DNA of 64,000 bases from Bacillus sp. EB600 (GCF_024494385.1 NZ_JAEVLT010000002.1:62001-126000), one strand, 5' to 3'. Counted from the stretch's first letter, positions 7,843 to 18,434 are shown. Translations and numbers: made by a program. Notes: a model not told the origin generated them from the sequence alone.

Positions 7843-9381
7843 ATGGGGAAAAAATTAGCCCTTGTTTTGTTATGCATGTCATTATTATTCCCTGCTTTTC
7901 AGACCCAGCCTGGGCTAATTGCTGCAAACCGCTCTGTTACCATTACATCTAACTCCATAAACGTTCGTGAAGGTCCGGGCTTAAGCTACCCGCTTATAAA
8001 ACAAGTGAAAAGTGGAGAAAAGTACTCTGTTATAAAAGAGAAGAATGAATGGAGTCAGCTGTTACTTTCAAACGGTCAAAAAGGCTGGGTAGCTAATTGG
8101 CTCTTAAAGGAAAATAAAAGCAAGGGCTCGAAAAATTCGGGTGATACGGAATACTCCAATGCCATAGCAAACACAAATAATATCAGAGTTCGCTCCGGTC
8201 CGGGAACGAGTTTTCAAATCATTGGTCACTTACATAAACAACAGGAAGTAGCAATCCTTACCAGAAATGAAGATTGGTATGAAATAAGCTTTTCTAACCA
8301 AACAGCATGGGTAAACTCACAATTCGTTGACACGGACGGCAATGATCAAGTTAAAAAAACCTCTGATGCCACTACCGCGTCCAAAGGAATAGTGGGAATG
8401 GTAACGGCCAATGGTTTGTATATCCGAAAAAACGCGTCCTTGACTTCAAATATAGTGGGAACTGTAAATAAAGATCAAAGTTTTCCTATATTAGCAGAGA
8501 TAGATAATTGGACAAAAATTGAATATAGTCCAGGAACATTTGGCTGGATTGCTAGCTGGTATCTCGATAAGGATACCCCTCATCACACTACAGCAGGACA
8601 AGCTGTACAAGAAAGCAAAATTACAATTCTTGAGGATGGAACAAATATCCGAAATAAGCCAAATTTACAATCTGATGTGGTCGATCATGCAAACAATGGT
8701 GATCACTTCCCGATTGCAAAAATTGAAAACGAATGGTATCAAATCAAGCTTAAAGACGGTACGAACGGCTATATTGCAGGATGGATGGTATCAATTGACG
8801 GATCTGCTCCCCGGATTGAAAAACCAGGTATTCAGAGCTATCTTAACAACAAAACAATTGTGATTGACCCAGGGCATGGCGGACAGGATAACGGTACGAC
8901 TGGACCAGGGGGAACTTTTGAAAAAAATCTAACCTATAGAACGGCAAATCTAGTTTTTGCAAAATTAAAAGCCGCGGGGGCAAACGTGTTGTTAACGAGA
9001 AACGGCGATAATTATATCTCTCTTTCCTCACGAGTTAATTTTGCAAGTTCACGGCAGGCAGATGCTTTTGTCAGTTTGCATTACGACAGCAGTTTAGACT
9101 GGAACACCAGGGGGATGACAGGCTATTATTACCATTCCGATCAAAAACAATTGGCTGATTCACTTTATTCATCTGTTCATAATCAGACGAGGCTAAACGG
9201 CCGGGGTGTACGGGTTGGGGACTACCATGTAATCCGTGAAAATAGTCAAAATGCGGCTCTACTCGAGCTAGGCTATTTAAGCAACCCTGAGGAAGAGATG
9301 AAGCTAAATTCCGGGCAATTTCAGGAAAGTGCCGCAACCGGTATCTTTTTGGGACTCGCCCGCTATTTTATGGACCATTGA
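7843..9381 (+). CDS. Secreted N-acetylmuramoyl-L-alanine amidase with four SH3b domains
   Basis: A 512-residue wall hydrolase similar to B. subtilis YrvJ. A signal peptide (about 1-28) is followed by four bacterial SH3 repeats, recognisable by NVREGPGLSYPLI, IRVRSGPGTSFQIIG, GLYIRKNASLTSNIVG and NIRNKPNLQSDVV. The Amidase_3 domain begins near 334. Zinc and catalytic residues are visible in IDPGHGGQDNG, SLHYDSS and LLELGYLSN. The SH3b domains should bind peptidoglycan while the amidase cuts between N-acetylmuramate and L-alanine. AAAGGGGGAAG precedes the ATG. The gene stands alone and ends at its own terminator. Confidence 0.93.
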   Translation: MGKKLALVLLCMSLLFPAFQTQPGLIAANRSVTITSNSINVREGPGLSYPLIKQVKSGEKYSVIKEKNEWSQLLLSNGQKGWVANWLLKENKSKGSKNSGDTEYSNAIANTNNIRVRSGPGTSFQIIGHLHKQQEVAILTRNEDWYEISFSNQTAWVNSQFVDTDGNDQVKKTSDATTASKGIVGMVTANGLYIRKNASLTSNIVGTVNKDQSFPILAEIDNWTKIEYSPGTFGWIASWYLDKDTPHHTTAGQAVQESKITILEDGTNIRNKPNLQSDVVDHANNGDHFPIAKIENEWYQIKLKDGTNGYIAGWMVSIDGSAPRIEKPGIQSYLNNKTIVIDPGHGGQDNGTTGPGGTFEKNLTYRTANLVFAKLKAAGANVLLTRNGDNYISLSSRVNFASSRQADAFVSLHYDSSLDWNTRGMTGYYYHSDQKQLADSLYSSVHNQTRLNGRGVRVGDYHVIRENSQNAALLELGYLSNPEEEMKLNSGQFQESAATGIFLGLARYFMDH

Positions 9382-9416
9382 AACAGGTTAATTTGACCTG
9401 ATTTAATGGTTTTTTT
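9381..9416 (+). terminator. Probable terminator of the amidase gene
   Basis: CAGGTTAA and TTGACCTG can pair, and eight T follow about a dozen bases later. The hairpin is modest. Confidence 0.55.
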
Positions 9417-9441
9417 TAGCAGCTTCCCTTTTAAAATTTGA

Positions 9442-9550
9442 TATGAACCATTTTTGGGAAAATATGAACCATTTTCAACTAGTTATGAACTATTTTCCAA
9501 AGATTATGAACCATTTTAAAGTAGATATGAGCATTTTGCCAAATCATGGT
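9442..9550. repeat. 21-bp tandem repeat, five copies
   Basis: Copies begin at 9442, 9463, 9484, 9505 and 9526, an exact 21-base period, with a decayed sixth near 9547. The core is TATGAACCATTTT (13 bases) followed by eight variable bases. Read on the plus strand the period is seven codons, YEPF plus three residues, but a stop falls in the fourth copy and there is no start. It separates the amidase gene from the dtd terminator. Confidence 0.9.
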
Positions 9551-9562
9551 ATTTAAAGCCAT

Positions 9563-9597
9563 AAAAAAAGCCTGACACCTAAAAAGAGTGTCAGACT
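9563..9597 (-). terminator. Terminator of the rel-dtd operon
   Basis: On the minus strand AGTCTGACAC pairs with GTGTCAGGCT (one wobble), followed by seven T. It lies just after the dtd stop. Confidence 0.88.
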
Positions 9598-9603
9598 TTC
9601 TAT

Positions 9604-10044
9604 TCATTTACTTTCGACAATCACCGTAACAGGACCATCATTTACTAAGGCTACATCCATCATTGCTCCGAACCGGCCGGTTTCAACATGAACACCTTTT
9701 TCCCGGATCATTCGATTGAAAGCATCATAAATTTTCACAGCCTGCTCCGGTTTTGCAGCCTCCGTAAAATTAGGCCGTCTCCCCTTACGGCAGTCACCGT
9801 ATAAAGTAAACTGGGAAACGGATAGGATTTGTCCTCCGACATCAAGTAAAGACAGATTCATTTTTTCTGCTTTGTCTTCAAAGATACGAAGGTTAACAAT
9901 TTTATCAGCTAAATAGGCAGCATCTTCCTCGTTATCATCGTGGGTAACGCCAACTAAGAGGACTAATCCATTGCTGATTTGGCCAAGTACTTCTCCGGCA
10001 ACCGTTACACTTGCAGCCTTACTTCGTTGCACCACTACTCGCAT
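9604..10044 (-). CDS. dtd: D-aminoacyl-tRNA deacylase
   Basis: A 146-residue homodimeric enzyme that removes D-amino acids (and glycine from tRNA-Ala) from mischarged tRNAs. The two family motifs are both present: SQFTLYGD in the middle and NDGPVT near the C-terminus, which line the active site across the dimer. Length and ends are typical. The gene starts 16 bases after rel and shares its terminator, the same order as in B. subtilis. Confidence 0.96.
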   Translation of the reverse strand: MRVVVQRSKAASVTVAGEVLGQISNGLVLLVGVTHDDNEEDAAYLADKIVNLRIFEDKAEKMNLSLLDVGGQILSVSQFTLYGDCRKGRRPNFTEAAKPEQAVKIYDAFNRMIREKGVHVETGRFGAMMDVALVNDGPVTVIVESK

Positions 10045-10060
10045 TGCTAGACTCCTTTAA

Positions 10061-12256
10061 CTAATTCATCATTCTGCGGACAGAATAAATATCAGGTATT
10101 TGTTTAATCCGCTCAACAACCTTTTGCAAATGACTGACATTATGAATTGCGATTGACATATTGATGGTAGCCATTTTATTACGATCTGTTTTCCCTGAAA
10201 CTGCTGAAATGTTTGTTTTTACTTCATTGACAGCTTGAAGGACTGAATTTAATAACCCGCGCCTATCATAGCCGGTTATCTCAATATCAACATTATATTC
10301 CTTGCGGTCATTCAGCCCTGTCTCCCATTCAACTGGGATAAGTCTAGATTGGGCATCGGTTGAATCAATATTTGTACAGTCTGATCTGTGTACAGAAACC
10401 CCCCTGCCTTTCGTGATAAAACCAACAATTTCATCACCGGGGACAGGATTACAGCATTTAGAAAGACGAATTAACAAATTGTCAATTCCTGAGACACGGA
10501 CTCCGGATTCACGCTTTTTAGACGAAGGAAATGACTTTAAATCAGAAATTTTAGTGGCAATGTTATCTGATTGTTCTTGATCGCGCTTTTTACGCCATTT
10601 CTCAGTTAAACGATTGGCTACCTGAAGTGCTGTTACCCCGTTATAGCCAACGGCGGCGAACATATCATCTTCATTTGTAAAATTAAATTTACCGGCAACC
10701 TTCTTAAGGTTTTCAAGCGTTAGAATTTCTTTTGCATCAAACTCCATCGACCGAATTTCTTTTTCGACTAATTCTCTTCCTTTGTCGATATTTTCTTCAC
10801 GCCGCTGCTTTTTAAAGAATGCACGGATTTTATTTTTTGCCTGCGAAGTTTGCGCGAGCTTTAACCAATCCTGGCTTGGCCCATAGGAATGCTTGGACGT
10901 CAAAATTTCGATGATATCCCCCGTTTTAAGCTTGTAATCAAGGGTCACCATTTTTCCATTTACTTTTGCTCCAATCGTCTTATTTCCTATTTCCGAGTGA
11001 ATCCGATACGCAAAATCAATTGGAACAGAACCGGCTGGCAATTCAATTACATCCCCTTTAGGAGTAAAAATAAATACCATGTCCGAAAATAAATCGATTT
11101 TTAGCGACTCCATGAACTCTTCTGCATTAGCAATGTCGTTTTGAAATTCAAGAATTTCTCTGAACCAGGTTAGCTTTTCCTCAAATTCATTGCCGTCTTC
11201 CAGTGACTTACCTTCCTTGTAAGCCCAATGGGCGGCAACCCCGAATTCAGCAATACGATGCATTTCAAATGTACGAATTTGCACTTCCAGTGGATCACCC
11301 TTTGGCCCGATAACAGTTGTGTGGAGGGATTGGTACATATTCGGCTTTGGCATCGCAATGTAGTCTTTAAACCGTCCCGGCATTGGCTTCCAGCAAGTAT
11401 GAATAATCCCTAACACGGCATAGCAATCTTTAATGCTATTCACAACGATGCGAACAGCTAGTAAATCGTAAATTTCACTGAATTGTTTATTTTGCAGCAC
11501 CATTTTACGGTAAATACTATAAATATGTTTTGGTCGTCCAGAAATATCTGCTTTGATGGACACTTCCTGCATCCTGCCACGGACTTCAGCAATGACATCA
11601 TCTAAATATTGTTCACGCTCTGCACGCTTTCTCTTCATTAAGTTTACAATCCGATAATATTGCTGTGGATTTAAATATCTTAATGCGATATCCTCTAATT
11701 CCCATTTAATTTTGGAAATACCAAGACGGTGAGCAAGAGGCGCAAAAATTTCCAGTGTTTCGTTTGCAATGCGCCGTTGTTTTTCAACAGGTAAATGCTT
11801 TAATGTCCTCATATTATGGAGCCGGTCGGCAAGCTTTATCAGGATAACTCGAATGTCCTGTGCCATCGCAATAAACATTTTCCGATGGTTTTCTGCCTGC
11901 TGTTCCTCGTGGGATTTATATTTAATTTTCCCTAACTTCGTTACACCATCGACAAGCATGGCCACTTCTTCATTGAAGACTGACGCTAAATCCTTTAATG
12001 TAACGCTGGTATCCTCGACAACGTCATGAAGAAAACCCGCAGCAACCGTAGCAGGATCCATTTCCAGATCTGCAAGAATTCCTGCTACCTGAATGGGATG
12101 AATGATATAAGGTTCACCCGATTTTCGATATTGTTCACGATGAGCATCCTTAGCAAATTCATATGCCTTTTTTACTAATTCAACATTCTCATCATTTAAA
12201 TAGGCTCTTGTCTTGTCGATGACTTGTTCGGCGGTTAACATTTGATCATTCGCCAT
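10061..12256 (-). CDS. rel: Bifunctional (p)ppGpp synthetase/hydrolase
   Basis: A 731-residue long RSH protein that makes and degrades the stringent-response alarmone. An N-terminal HD hydrolase domain contains HDVVEDT (about 77-83) and the synthetase domain contains YQSLHTTVIGPKG. The TGS domain starts near VFIFTPKGDVIELPAGS (about 390). A zinc-finger/conserved-cysteine segment has CCNPVPGDEIVG, and an ACT domain ends the protein. All hydrolase and synthetase signatures look intact, so both activities are expected. It is transcribed with dtd from the promoter at 12389-12417. Confidence 0.97.
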   Translation of the reverse strand: MANDQMLTAEQVIDKTRAYLNDENVELVKKAYEFAKDAHREQYRKSGEPYIIHPIQVAGILADLEMDPATVAAGFLHDVVEDTSVTLKDLASVFNEEVAMLVDGVTKLGKIKYKSHEEQQAENHRKMFIAMAQDIRVILIKLADRLHNMRTLKHLPVEKQRRIANETLEIFAPLAHRLGISKIKWELEDIALRYLNPQQYYRIVNLMKRKRAEREQYLDDVIAEVRGRMQEVSIKADISGRPKHIYSIYRKMVLQNKQFSEIYDLLAVRIVVNSIKDCYAVLGIIHTCWKPMPGRFKDYIAMPKPNMYQSLHTTVIGPKGDPLEVQIRTFEMHRIAEFGVAAHWAYKEGKSLEDGNEFEEKLTWFREILEFQNDIANAEEFMESLKIDLFSDMVFIFTPKGDVIELPAGSVPIDFAYRIHSEIGNKTIGAKVNGKMVTLDYKLKTGDIIEILTSKHSYGPSQDWLKLAQTSQAKNKIRAFFKKQRREENIDKGRELVEKEIRSMEFDAKEILTLENLKKVAGKFNFTNEDDMFAAVGYNGVTALQVANRLTEKWRKKRDQEQSDNIATKISDLKSFPSSKKRESGVRVSGIDNLLIRLSKCCNPVPGDEIVGFITKGRGVSVHRSDCTNIDSTDAQSRLIPVEWETGLNDRKEYNVDIEITGYDRRGLLNSVLQAVNEVKTNISAVSGKTDRNKMATINMSIAIHNVSHLQKVVERIKQIPDIYSVRRMMN

Positions 12257-12388
12257 GAAATCACCTTTTATTCATTTCGTTATTTAAATTTCATTCTATG
12301 ATTAACTGCTCCGAAAAAAGGTTATCCGCACTTTTCATTTCGAAGAAGGTACTTATAATTTTATATTAAAATTAGAATGATTGTTATT

Positions 12389-12417
12389 ATTATCGAAAAA
12401 AAATGCTCAGATGTAAA
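12389..12417 (-). promoter_or_regulatory. Sigma-A promoter candidate of rel-dtd
   Basis: TTTACA (12412-12417) and GATAAT (12389-12394) are 17 bases apart on the minus strand, about 130 bases before the rel start. Apart from this promoter and the apt terminator, I see no other signal in the 324-base rel-apt gap. Confidence 0.6.
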
Positions 12418-12537
12418 GGGATTACCTCTTTTTTTATACGAATAGTAGCAATCTTGTCGAAAAATGTCTAATTTTCATGATTATTGATCGAAAAGCAGCA
12501 GTGTCCGAAGCTTACTCTAGTGAAGCTAAACAGTTTT

Positions 12538-12572
12538 AAAAAATGAGAGCACTCTGCTTCCGAGCGCCCTCA
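12538..12572 (-). terminator. Terminator of recJ-apt
   Basis: An 11-bp stem (TGAGGGCGCTC/GAGTGCTCTCA, two wobbles) with a seven-base loop is followed by six T on the minus strand. Confidence 0.9.
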
Positions 12573-12580
12573 CTTTACTA

Positions 12581-13093
12581 CTAAAATTCCAACAGTGTTA
12601 AAACATCATAGCCATCAAGATTTTTTCTTCCTTCCAGGTAAGACAGTTCAATTAAGAAGGCAATCCCGGCAACTACTCCGCCTAACTCCTCAACTAATTT
12701 AATCGTTGCCCCAATAGTGCCACCTGTTGCTAAGAGATCATCAGTAATAAGCACACGCTGTCCAGGCTTAATTGCGTCTTTATGGATGGTTAAAACATCC
12801 GTTCCATACTCTAAGCCATAGTTTACTTTAATGGTTTCGCGAGGAAGCTTTCCTTCCTTACGAACAGGAGCAAAACCAACTTCAAGGGCATATGCCACAG
12901 GGCAGCCAATAATAAAGCCGCGAGCTTCAGGACCGACAACCAAGTCAATCTGTCTTTCTTTAGCATAACTGACAATCTGGTCGGTAGCATATTTAAATGC
13001 TTCACCATTATCCATAAGAGTGGTAATATCTTTAAATTCAATTCCCGGTTTTGGATAGTCTGGCACAATCGTAATAAATTGTTTTAAGTCCAT
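12581..13093 (-). CDS. apt: Adenine phosphoribosyltransferase
   Basis: A 170-residue purine-salvage enzyme that joins adenine to PRPP to form AMP. The N-terminal [15 protein letters not shown] is typical of the family, and the PRPP loop is [13 protein letters not shown] (about 118-130). Full length. Its start overlaps the last 10 bases of recJ, and GAGGAGG lies inside the recJ end, so the two genes are translationally linked. Confidence 0.96.
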   Translation of the reverse strand: MDLKQFITIVPDYPKPGIEFKDITTLMDNGEAFKYATDQIVSYAKERQIDLVVGPEARGFIIGCPVAYALEVGFAPVRKEGKLPRETIKVNYGLEYGTDVLTIHKDAIKPGQRVLITDDLLATGGTIGATIKLVEELGGVVAGIAFLIELSYLEGRKNLDGYDVLTLLEF

Positions 13094-15447
13094 TCCTTTA
13101 TTACCTCCTCATTCATAACTGACACTTCCAGATATTGATTGAACCAGTTTTTTAATTGCTGAAAGGAAGAAAACAGCAATTCATTTTCAAGCGAATATTG
13201 TTCCTGTTTTAATCGATAAGTCGTTGAGTCAGTTAAATCGCGCTTTTGCGCTTGTCTTGTTAAAGTAATTAGTCCATTGTTTATTGTAACAAACTCCAAT
13301 TCATAAAACACCTTTGACATAAAGAAAATCGTCTCTTTGGACCATCCGCGTTTTTTGGCGATCACATCACCATATTTAGTCAAATTAATAGTTCCTTGCT
13401 GTAAAAGGAGTGCATAATACCATTTAAAATGATCACGTGTTGGAAAAGTGCTTAGGAAATCACTTGATTTTTTGAAAAAACACGCATAAATTCGGGCAGG
13501 CTTTTTGCCTTTTATTAACTGACAAATGATGTCCTTTGAAGGCGGAAGGTCAACAAATATAATGTTTGCATTGGAAATATCCACAGATTCAGCATTTTCC
13601 TTAGCATTGATTAGAATGGCATCCTTGTTGCCGCGCGATGTGAACTTTTCGTAATGTTCACTATCGAAAAAAATCCATTGGCGGTTTTCTTCAGGTACCA
13701 TTGAACGAAGATTCTTTAAGCGACTACCACCTCGATAATCAAATAACTGCCATGATTTCACAGCAACATCCTGTACAAAAATTTGCGGCTTGCGAACATT
13801 ATTCCACTCATTAATAGCTAGTTCACCAATTAATGAAATCTTTTCGATTGGTGAAATGTGATCTGCTAGTGATCCTAATCCAAACCCTACACCATCAAGG
13901 CTTGAACCACTTTGTTCAATTGTGATCTTCAGATGATTCTGTTCGCTGCCAATTTTCCTCATGTTTGCTATTTTGGCACCTTCAACCAATACTTTTGGCT
14001 TTGGGTTATCCACTCCAAACGGAGAGAGGAGGTTTATTTGATCAAGTGTTCCTAAATCAATTGTTTCAAGCTGGATTTCAGAATCAAGCCAAGTGACCGG
14101 GATATAGTCCTCCTCGGTTAATTGCTCACTAGCAAGTTGATTCAACCGGGAACGCAGATCGTTCACGTCGTCTAATTTCAAGGTCATTCCTGCTGCCATC
14201 GGGTGCCCGCCAAAGTGGGGAAGAAGTTCACGGCAGGTGGACAAATTTTTAAACAGATCATATCCAGCGATACTTCTTGCTGAACCTTTTGCCAGGCCTT
14301 TCTCAAGATCATAGCTTAATACAATCGTTGGACGATAATATTTTTCTACAAGTCTTGATGCTACAATCCCAATCACACCTGGATTCCATCCCTCCCTGCC
14401 GATAACCAATACCTTGTTATCCTCGACTGGAAAGTTCTTTTCAACCTCTTCGATCGCTTCTTCTGTTATGGAGTTGACGATTGATTGCCTCGTTTTATTT
14501 AAGCCTTCTACTTCCTCTGCAAGGGCCTGCGCCTCATCTGGATCATCTGTCAGCAACAGTTGAACAGCCAGATCGGCATCCTCAAGGCGGCCTACAGCAT
14601 TAATTCTTGGTGCAAGCGTATATCCTATTGTTTCTTCGTTTATGGACTTATGGTCGACGCCAGCGCGTTTAAAAATGGCTTTGAGACCAATATTTTTTGT
14701 TATTCTAAGCTTTTCTAAACCTTTTCTGGCGATCAGTCGATTTTCTCCTGTTAAGGAAACTAAATCAGCAATCGTTCCAATTACGGCTATTTCCAGTAAA
14801 TGTTCCGGAACCTCACCATATAGGGCTTGGGCAAGCTTAAAAGCTACGCCAACACCAGCAAGCTCACGAAAAGGATATTCGCTATCCGGGAGTTTTGGGT
14901 GAATGATTGCAAAAGCTTCCGGGAGTACAGGTCCAAGTTCATGATGGTCCGTTATAATTAAATCAAGGCCAAGCTCTTTTGCAACATTTGCTTCGTTGAC
15001 AGCAGCAATCCCTGTATCCACGGTAATAATTAACTTGATTCCATCCTCGGCCGCTTGACGAAAAGCCTGTTCATTAGGGCCGTAGCCTTCTCTAAATCGA
15101 TTAGGAATATAAAATTGAACATTTGCTCCTAATTCACGGAGTGTTATCATCAACAAGGTTGTACTGCTGACACCGTCCGCGTCATAATCACCGAAGATTA
15201 GAATCGGTTCCTGGTTTTTAATTGCCTGCTGAATACGATCAACCGCAATGCCCATTTCCTTAAATAAAAACGGATCATGAAATTGATCTTTTCCATATAA
15301 AAAATACCGTGCTGCATCTACGGTATCAAGGTCACGATTGACAAGCATCGACGCAACAAGAGGTGTAATTTTCATATCATTAACAAGTGTTTCGATTTTT
15401 TGTTGGTCAGTTGTGCGTACAATCCATCTAGTTTTTGACTTTAACAT
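13084..15447 (-). CDS. recJ: Single-stranded-DNA-specific exonuclease RecJ
   Basis: A 787-residue 5'-3' exonuclease of the DHH family that works in recombination and mismatch repair. The metal-binding motifs are [13 protein letters not shown] (about 83), [15 protein letters not shown] and a DHHA1 domain with [14 protein letters not shown]. The C-terminal extension of about 200 residues is the Firmicutes-type domain. ATG 15447 is chosen because AAGGGG precedes it. The frame extends 17 codons upstream without a ribosome site. Confidence 0.96.
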   Translation of the reverse strand: MLKSKTRWIVRTTDQQKIETLVNDMKITPLVASMLVNRDLDTVDAARYFLYGKDQFHDPFLFKEMGIAVDRIQQAIKNQEPILIFGDYDADGVSSTTLLMITLRELGANVQFYIPNRFREGYGPNEQAFRQAAEDGIKLIITVDTGIAAVNEANVAKELGLDLIITDHHELGPVLPEAFAIIHPKLPDSEYPFRELAGVGVAFKLAQALYGEVPEHLLEIAVIGTIADLVSLTGENRLIARKGLEKLRITKNIGLKAIFKRAGVDHKSINEETIGYTLAPRINAVGRLEDADLAVQLLLTDDPDEAQALAEEVEGLNKTRQSIVNSITEEAIEEVEKNFPVEDNKVLVIGREGWNPGVIGIVASRLVEKYYRPTIVLSYDLEKGLAKGSARSIAGYDLFKNLSTCRELLPHFGGHPMAAGMTLKLDDVNDLRSRLNQLASEQLTEEDYIPVTWLDSEIQLETIDLGTLDQINLLSPFGVDNPKPKVLVEGAKIANMRKIGSEQNHLKITIEQSGSSLDGVGFGLGSLADHISPIEKISLIGELAINEWNNVRKPQIFVQDVAVKSWQLFDYRGGSRLKNLRSMVPEENRQWIFFDSEHYEKFTSRGNKDAILINAKENAESVDISNANIIFVDLPPSKDIICQLIKGKKPARIYACFFKKSSDFLSTFPTRDHFKWYYALLLQQGTINLTKYGDVIAKKRGWSKETIFFMSKVFYELEFVTINNGLITLTRQAQKRDLTDSTTYRLKQEQYSLENELLFSSFQQLKNWFNQYLEVSVMNEEVIKEWT

Positions 15448-15469
15448 ACGTTCACCCCTTAACTTTTTT

Positions 15470-15498
15470 ATTATACAGGAGCGGAGTTTCGCTTTCAA
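15470..15498 (-). promoter_or_regulatory. Sigma-A promoter of recJ-apt
   Basis: TTGAAA (15493-15498) lies 17 bases from a perfect TATAAT (15470-15475), which is also extended by TG. It sits immediately before the recJ ribosome site. Confidence 0.75.
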
Positions 15499-15613
15499 AT
15501 AATCAATTATTTTGGAAATTGTTTCGATTCTTGCACAAAAGAGAAAATACCACCTTGATTCCCGTGTTCGGGCTTTCCCCAGGCCTGGAAATCAGTCAGC
15601 ACTACTTGATTTC

Positions 15614-15642
15614 AAAAGAAAAACCGCAGGAATCCTGCGGTT
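15614..15642 (-). terminator. Terminator of secDF
   Basis: A 9-bp GC-rich perfect stem (ACCGCAGGA/TCCTGCGGT) is followed by TTTTTCTTTT on the minus strand. The stem base overlaps the secDF stop codon. Confidence 0.9.
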
Positions 15643-17905
15643 ATACTTGCGGCTGATCAGAATATTTTCGTTTTTCTTTAACAGTTCTGATAACACCTTT
15701 CTTTTTAAGCTCCTTGCCTTTCATGACCACCCAAAGCGAAGCGGCGATAAAGACAGAGGAATAAACACCCACCAAAAGACCAACAAGCAAGGCAATTGAG
15801 AAGTTGCGAATTGACTCGCTTCCAAAGATCAATAAAGCAACAACACATATCAACACAGTAAAGACTGTGTTCAAGGACCGTGTTAATGTTTGACGGATAC
15901 TGACATTGACAACATCCAAAATATCCTGGAATGTTTTAAGTCGTTTTTTCTTATGCATGTTCTCACGCATCCGGTCAAAGGTAACAATTGTATCATTAAT
16001 AGAATAACCAACGATGGTGAGCACGGCAGCAATAAAGTTTAAATCCACTTCCAGCCTCGTGATACTAAAGAAAGCTATCATAAAGAATGCATCATGGAGT
16101 AAAGAAGCGATTGCGGCAATCGCCATTGGCAATTCAAAGCGAATCGTTACATAAATAATGATTCCGATAGAGGCTATCAGTAAAGCAATGAGTGCATTTT
16201 TAGCAAGCTCTTTTCCGATTGTTGGTGAAACGGTACTAACGTTAGGCTCTGAACCGTATTCTTTACTAAACGTACTCTTAAGGTTAGCAATCTCGTTTTT
16301 CGTCAATACCCCTTTTAAGCGGGCTGCCCCAATATTCTTTTTATTTCCTGAGATAACGATATCCTCTGTTTTTAGATGAAGCTTATTGAACGTGCCTTGA
16401 ATCTGCTGAGTGGTGAGCGGTGTATTAGACAGCACTTCGACCCTTGTACCACTAGAAAAATCAATCGCAAGATTAAGCTTGAAAATTATCAGCAATACTA
16501 ATCCAAGTGCAAGCAGCACTCCAGATAATGTAAAAAATTTCTTTCGATGCTTCATAAAATCAATCTTGTCAAATCTGGTTTTAAGATCAAGTGTATCAAC
16601 ATTTTCATCTAGGCTGTGAATATTCGCTTTTTTAACACCAAACCAACCTGGCTTTTTGTTTAAGACACGGCTATGAACCCAAAGTCCAAGCAGTAGACGT
16701 GATCCGTAAACAGCCGTTAAAAAGCTCATTAAGATACTGACAATCAACATGGTAGCAAACCCTTTTACAGAACTTGTCCCATAGAAAAACAATACCGCTG
16801 CTGTCAAAAGGGTTGTTAAGTTGGAGTCCAGAATCGCAGAAAATGCATTCTTTTCTCCCGCTTGGAATGCTGATTTGAGCGATTTACCTACCTTCAATTC
16901 TTCTTTAATCCGCTCATAGGTAATGATATTCGCATCAACAGCCATCCCGACCCCGAGGATAATCGCGGCAATTCCCGGCAGCGTTAACACCCCGTTCATC
17001 CAATCAAATATCAGCAAGACTAAATAAATGTAAATACTTAACGAAACACAAGCAATAAATCCTGGAAAACGATAATAAACGAGCATGAATAAATAGATAA
17101 TAAATACACCAATGAGACCGGCAATGACTGTTTCATTTAATGCCTGTGCACCAAATTTTGCTCCGACTGATGTAGAGTAAACTTCCTTCAATTGAACTGG
17201 GAGTGCCCCTGCATTTAACAGGGAAGCCAAGGTTTGAGCTTCTGTTGCAGTGAAATTACCAACAATTGAAACCGAATCCTGGGTAAAAACCTCTTTAACC
17301 GTTGGTGCCGATAAATACTTAGGATTCTTCTTGGTTATTTCATTTTTAAAGGAATCCTTCCCTTCGACAAAATCAAGCCAAATAACGAGAAAGTTATTTG
17401 GGGTCATACCAACAATGTCCTTGGTTACTTTTTGGAATTTACTAGCGCTTTTTAACTTTAAGGAAACGCTTGGTTTCCCGTTTTCATCAAATGTTTGCTT
17501 TGCCCCGCCTTGAACCAAGTCCGTTCCATCCATCATCAAGCGGTCGTTTGCATCTCGAAAGGTTAAATTGGCTTGAGTCGATAAAATTTCCCGGGCTTTA
17601 CTCTGGTCAGTAACACCCGCTAACTGAACACGAATCCGGTTGTTTCCTTCGATTTGGATGCTAGGTTCACTGACACCCAGAACATTAATCCGTTTGTCAA
17701 GTGCCTTTGCGGTACTTGCCAACACATCTTTGTCAATTTTTTGTCCTTTCTTAGCAGGATGAACCTCGTATAATACTTCAAAACCGCCTTGAAGGTCTAA
17801 CCCAAGCTTCAAATTGTTTAAAATGTTTTTTGTGGTTGTCCCCATCAAGCTTCCAAGAAGTAATAAAATCAGGATGAAGGCAACAATTCTACTGCGTTTT
17901 ACCAT
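15641..17905 (-). CDS. secDF: Protein translocase subunit SecDF (fused)
   Basis: A 754-residue membrane protein in which SecD and SecF are joined, as in B. subtilis. It uses the proton gradient to pull proteins through SecYEG. The SecD half begins with one helix and LGLDLQGGFEVLYEV, and its membrane core has GMAVDANIITYERIKEE. The SecF half (from about 430) contains IDFSSGTRVEV and GYSINDTIVTFDRMRENM. Twelve membrane segments are expected. It has its own promoter and terminator and a good AAGGAGG start. Confidence 0.97.
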   Translation of the reverse strand: MVKRSRIVAFILILLLLGSLMGTTTKNILNNLKLGLDLQGGFEVLYEVHPAKKGQKIDKDVLASTAKALDKRINVLGVSEPSIQIEGNNRIRVQLAGVTDQSKAREILSTQANLTFRDANDRLMMDGTDLVQGGAKQTFDENGKPSVSLKLKSASKFQKVTKDIVGMTPNNFLVIWLDFVEGKDSFKNEITKKNPKYLSAPTVKEVFTQDSVSIVGNFTATEAQTLASLLNAGALPVQLKEVYSTSVGAKFGAQALNETVIAGLIGVFIIYLFMLVYYRFPGFIACVSLSIYIYLVLLIFDWMNGVLTLPGIAAIILGVGMAVDANIITYERIKEELKVGKSLKSAFQAGEKNAFSAILDSNLTTLLTAAVLFFYGTSSVKGFATMLIVSILMSFLTAVYGSRLLLGLWVHSRVLNKKPGWFGVKKANIHSLDENVDTLDLKTRFDKIDFMKHRKKFFTLSGVLLALGLVLLIIFKLNLAIDFSSGTRVEVLSNTPLTTQQIQGTFNKLHLKTEDIVISGNKKNIGAARLKGVLTKNEIANLKSTFSKEYGSEPNVSTVSPTIGKELAKNALIALLIASIGIIIYVTIRFELPMAIAAIASLLHDAFFMIAFFSITRLEVDLNFIAAVLTIVGYSINDTIVTFDRMRENMHKKKRLKTFQDILDVVNVSIRQTLTRSLNTVFTVLICVVALLIFGSESIRNFSIALLVGLLVGVYSSVFIAASLWVVMKGKELKKKGVIRTVKEKRKYSDQPQV

Positions 17906-17967
17906 TATGTACAGTTCCTCCTTAGGCTAAAAGCCAAAGCCTTTAAATACTAAAGGTCATTGTTTTC

Positions 17968-17996
17968 ATTATGAAATAAGTTGGAATAGCTGTCAA
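17968..17996 (-). promoter_or_regulatory. Sigma-A promoter of secDF
   Basis: TTGACA (17991-17996) and CATAAT (17968-17973) are 17 bases apart on the minus strand, about 65 bases before the secDF start. Confidence 0.75.
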
Positions 17997-18018
17997 TTTC
18001 CCATAGAAAAATAAGGTC

Positions 18019-18345
18019 CTATTTAAGGAGCTGTTTCCAGTCTTCCTCGTCATTTAACGAAAACTCAGTGGCTTTGTATGCCTCTATTGTTGCAAAACTT
18101 ATATAATCACTTACTTTTACTGACAAAATATCCTGAATCACTTGGTGTAATTTGATCTCTCCAGTTGCTTTTTTCCATTTCTTCTTAAGAAGGAAGTCCC
18201 ATAGCTCCGGTTCTGAAATTGCCTTATAATCAAGTAACCGAAATTCCTCAAGTTTACTTTGTAATGCAGGCCCTACTTGACTGCGAAAAAATTCATAGTT
18301 ATTTTCTATTTCCACACTGCTTGCCTCCCCTGGAATCAAAATCAA
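18019..18345 (-). CDS. comN: ComN-like post-transcriptional regulator
   Basis: A 108-residue soluble protein in the place of B. subtilis comN (yrzD), next to secDF and spoVB. B. subtilis ComN controls comE competence mRNA at the division site. The conserved part is SKLEEFRLLDYKAISEPELW and the following VSDYISFATIEAYK. Two starts are credible: TTG 18345 after AAGGAGGAG, and GTG 18315 after GGGGAGG, which would give 98 residues. It reads divergently from spoVB. Confidence 0.8.
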   Translation of the reverse strand: MILIPGEASSVEIENNYEFFRSQVGPALQSKLEEFRLLDYKAISEPELWDFLLKKKWKKATGEIKLHQVIQDILSVKVSDYISFATIEAYKATEFSLNDEEDWKQLLK

Positions 18346-18434
18346 ATATTCTCCTCCTTGTCATGCTTTGTCCATCTCGTTGCATATAGATAATTGTATA
18401 TGAATTCTTCTTTTTTGAGAAGGAGGGAAGTTGA

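Noticed and set aside
9442-9520. Short peptide gene encoding YEPF repeats
   Set aside because: A stop precedes the first copy, a stop lies in the fourth, and there is no start codon or ribosome site. Treated as DNA repeat.
18346-18434. Sigma-E promoter for spoVB (GCATATAGAT)
   Set aside because: The -10 is loose and no matching -35 is seen, so it was not listed as a feature.
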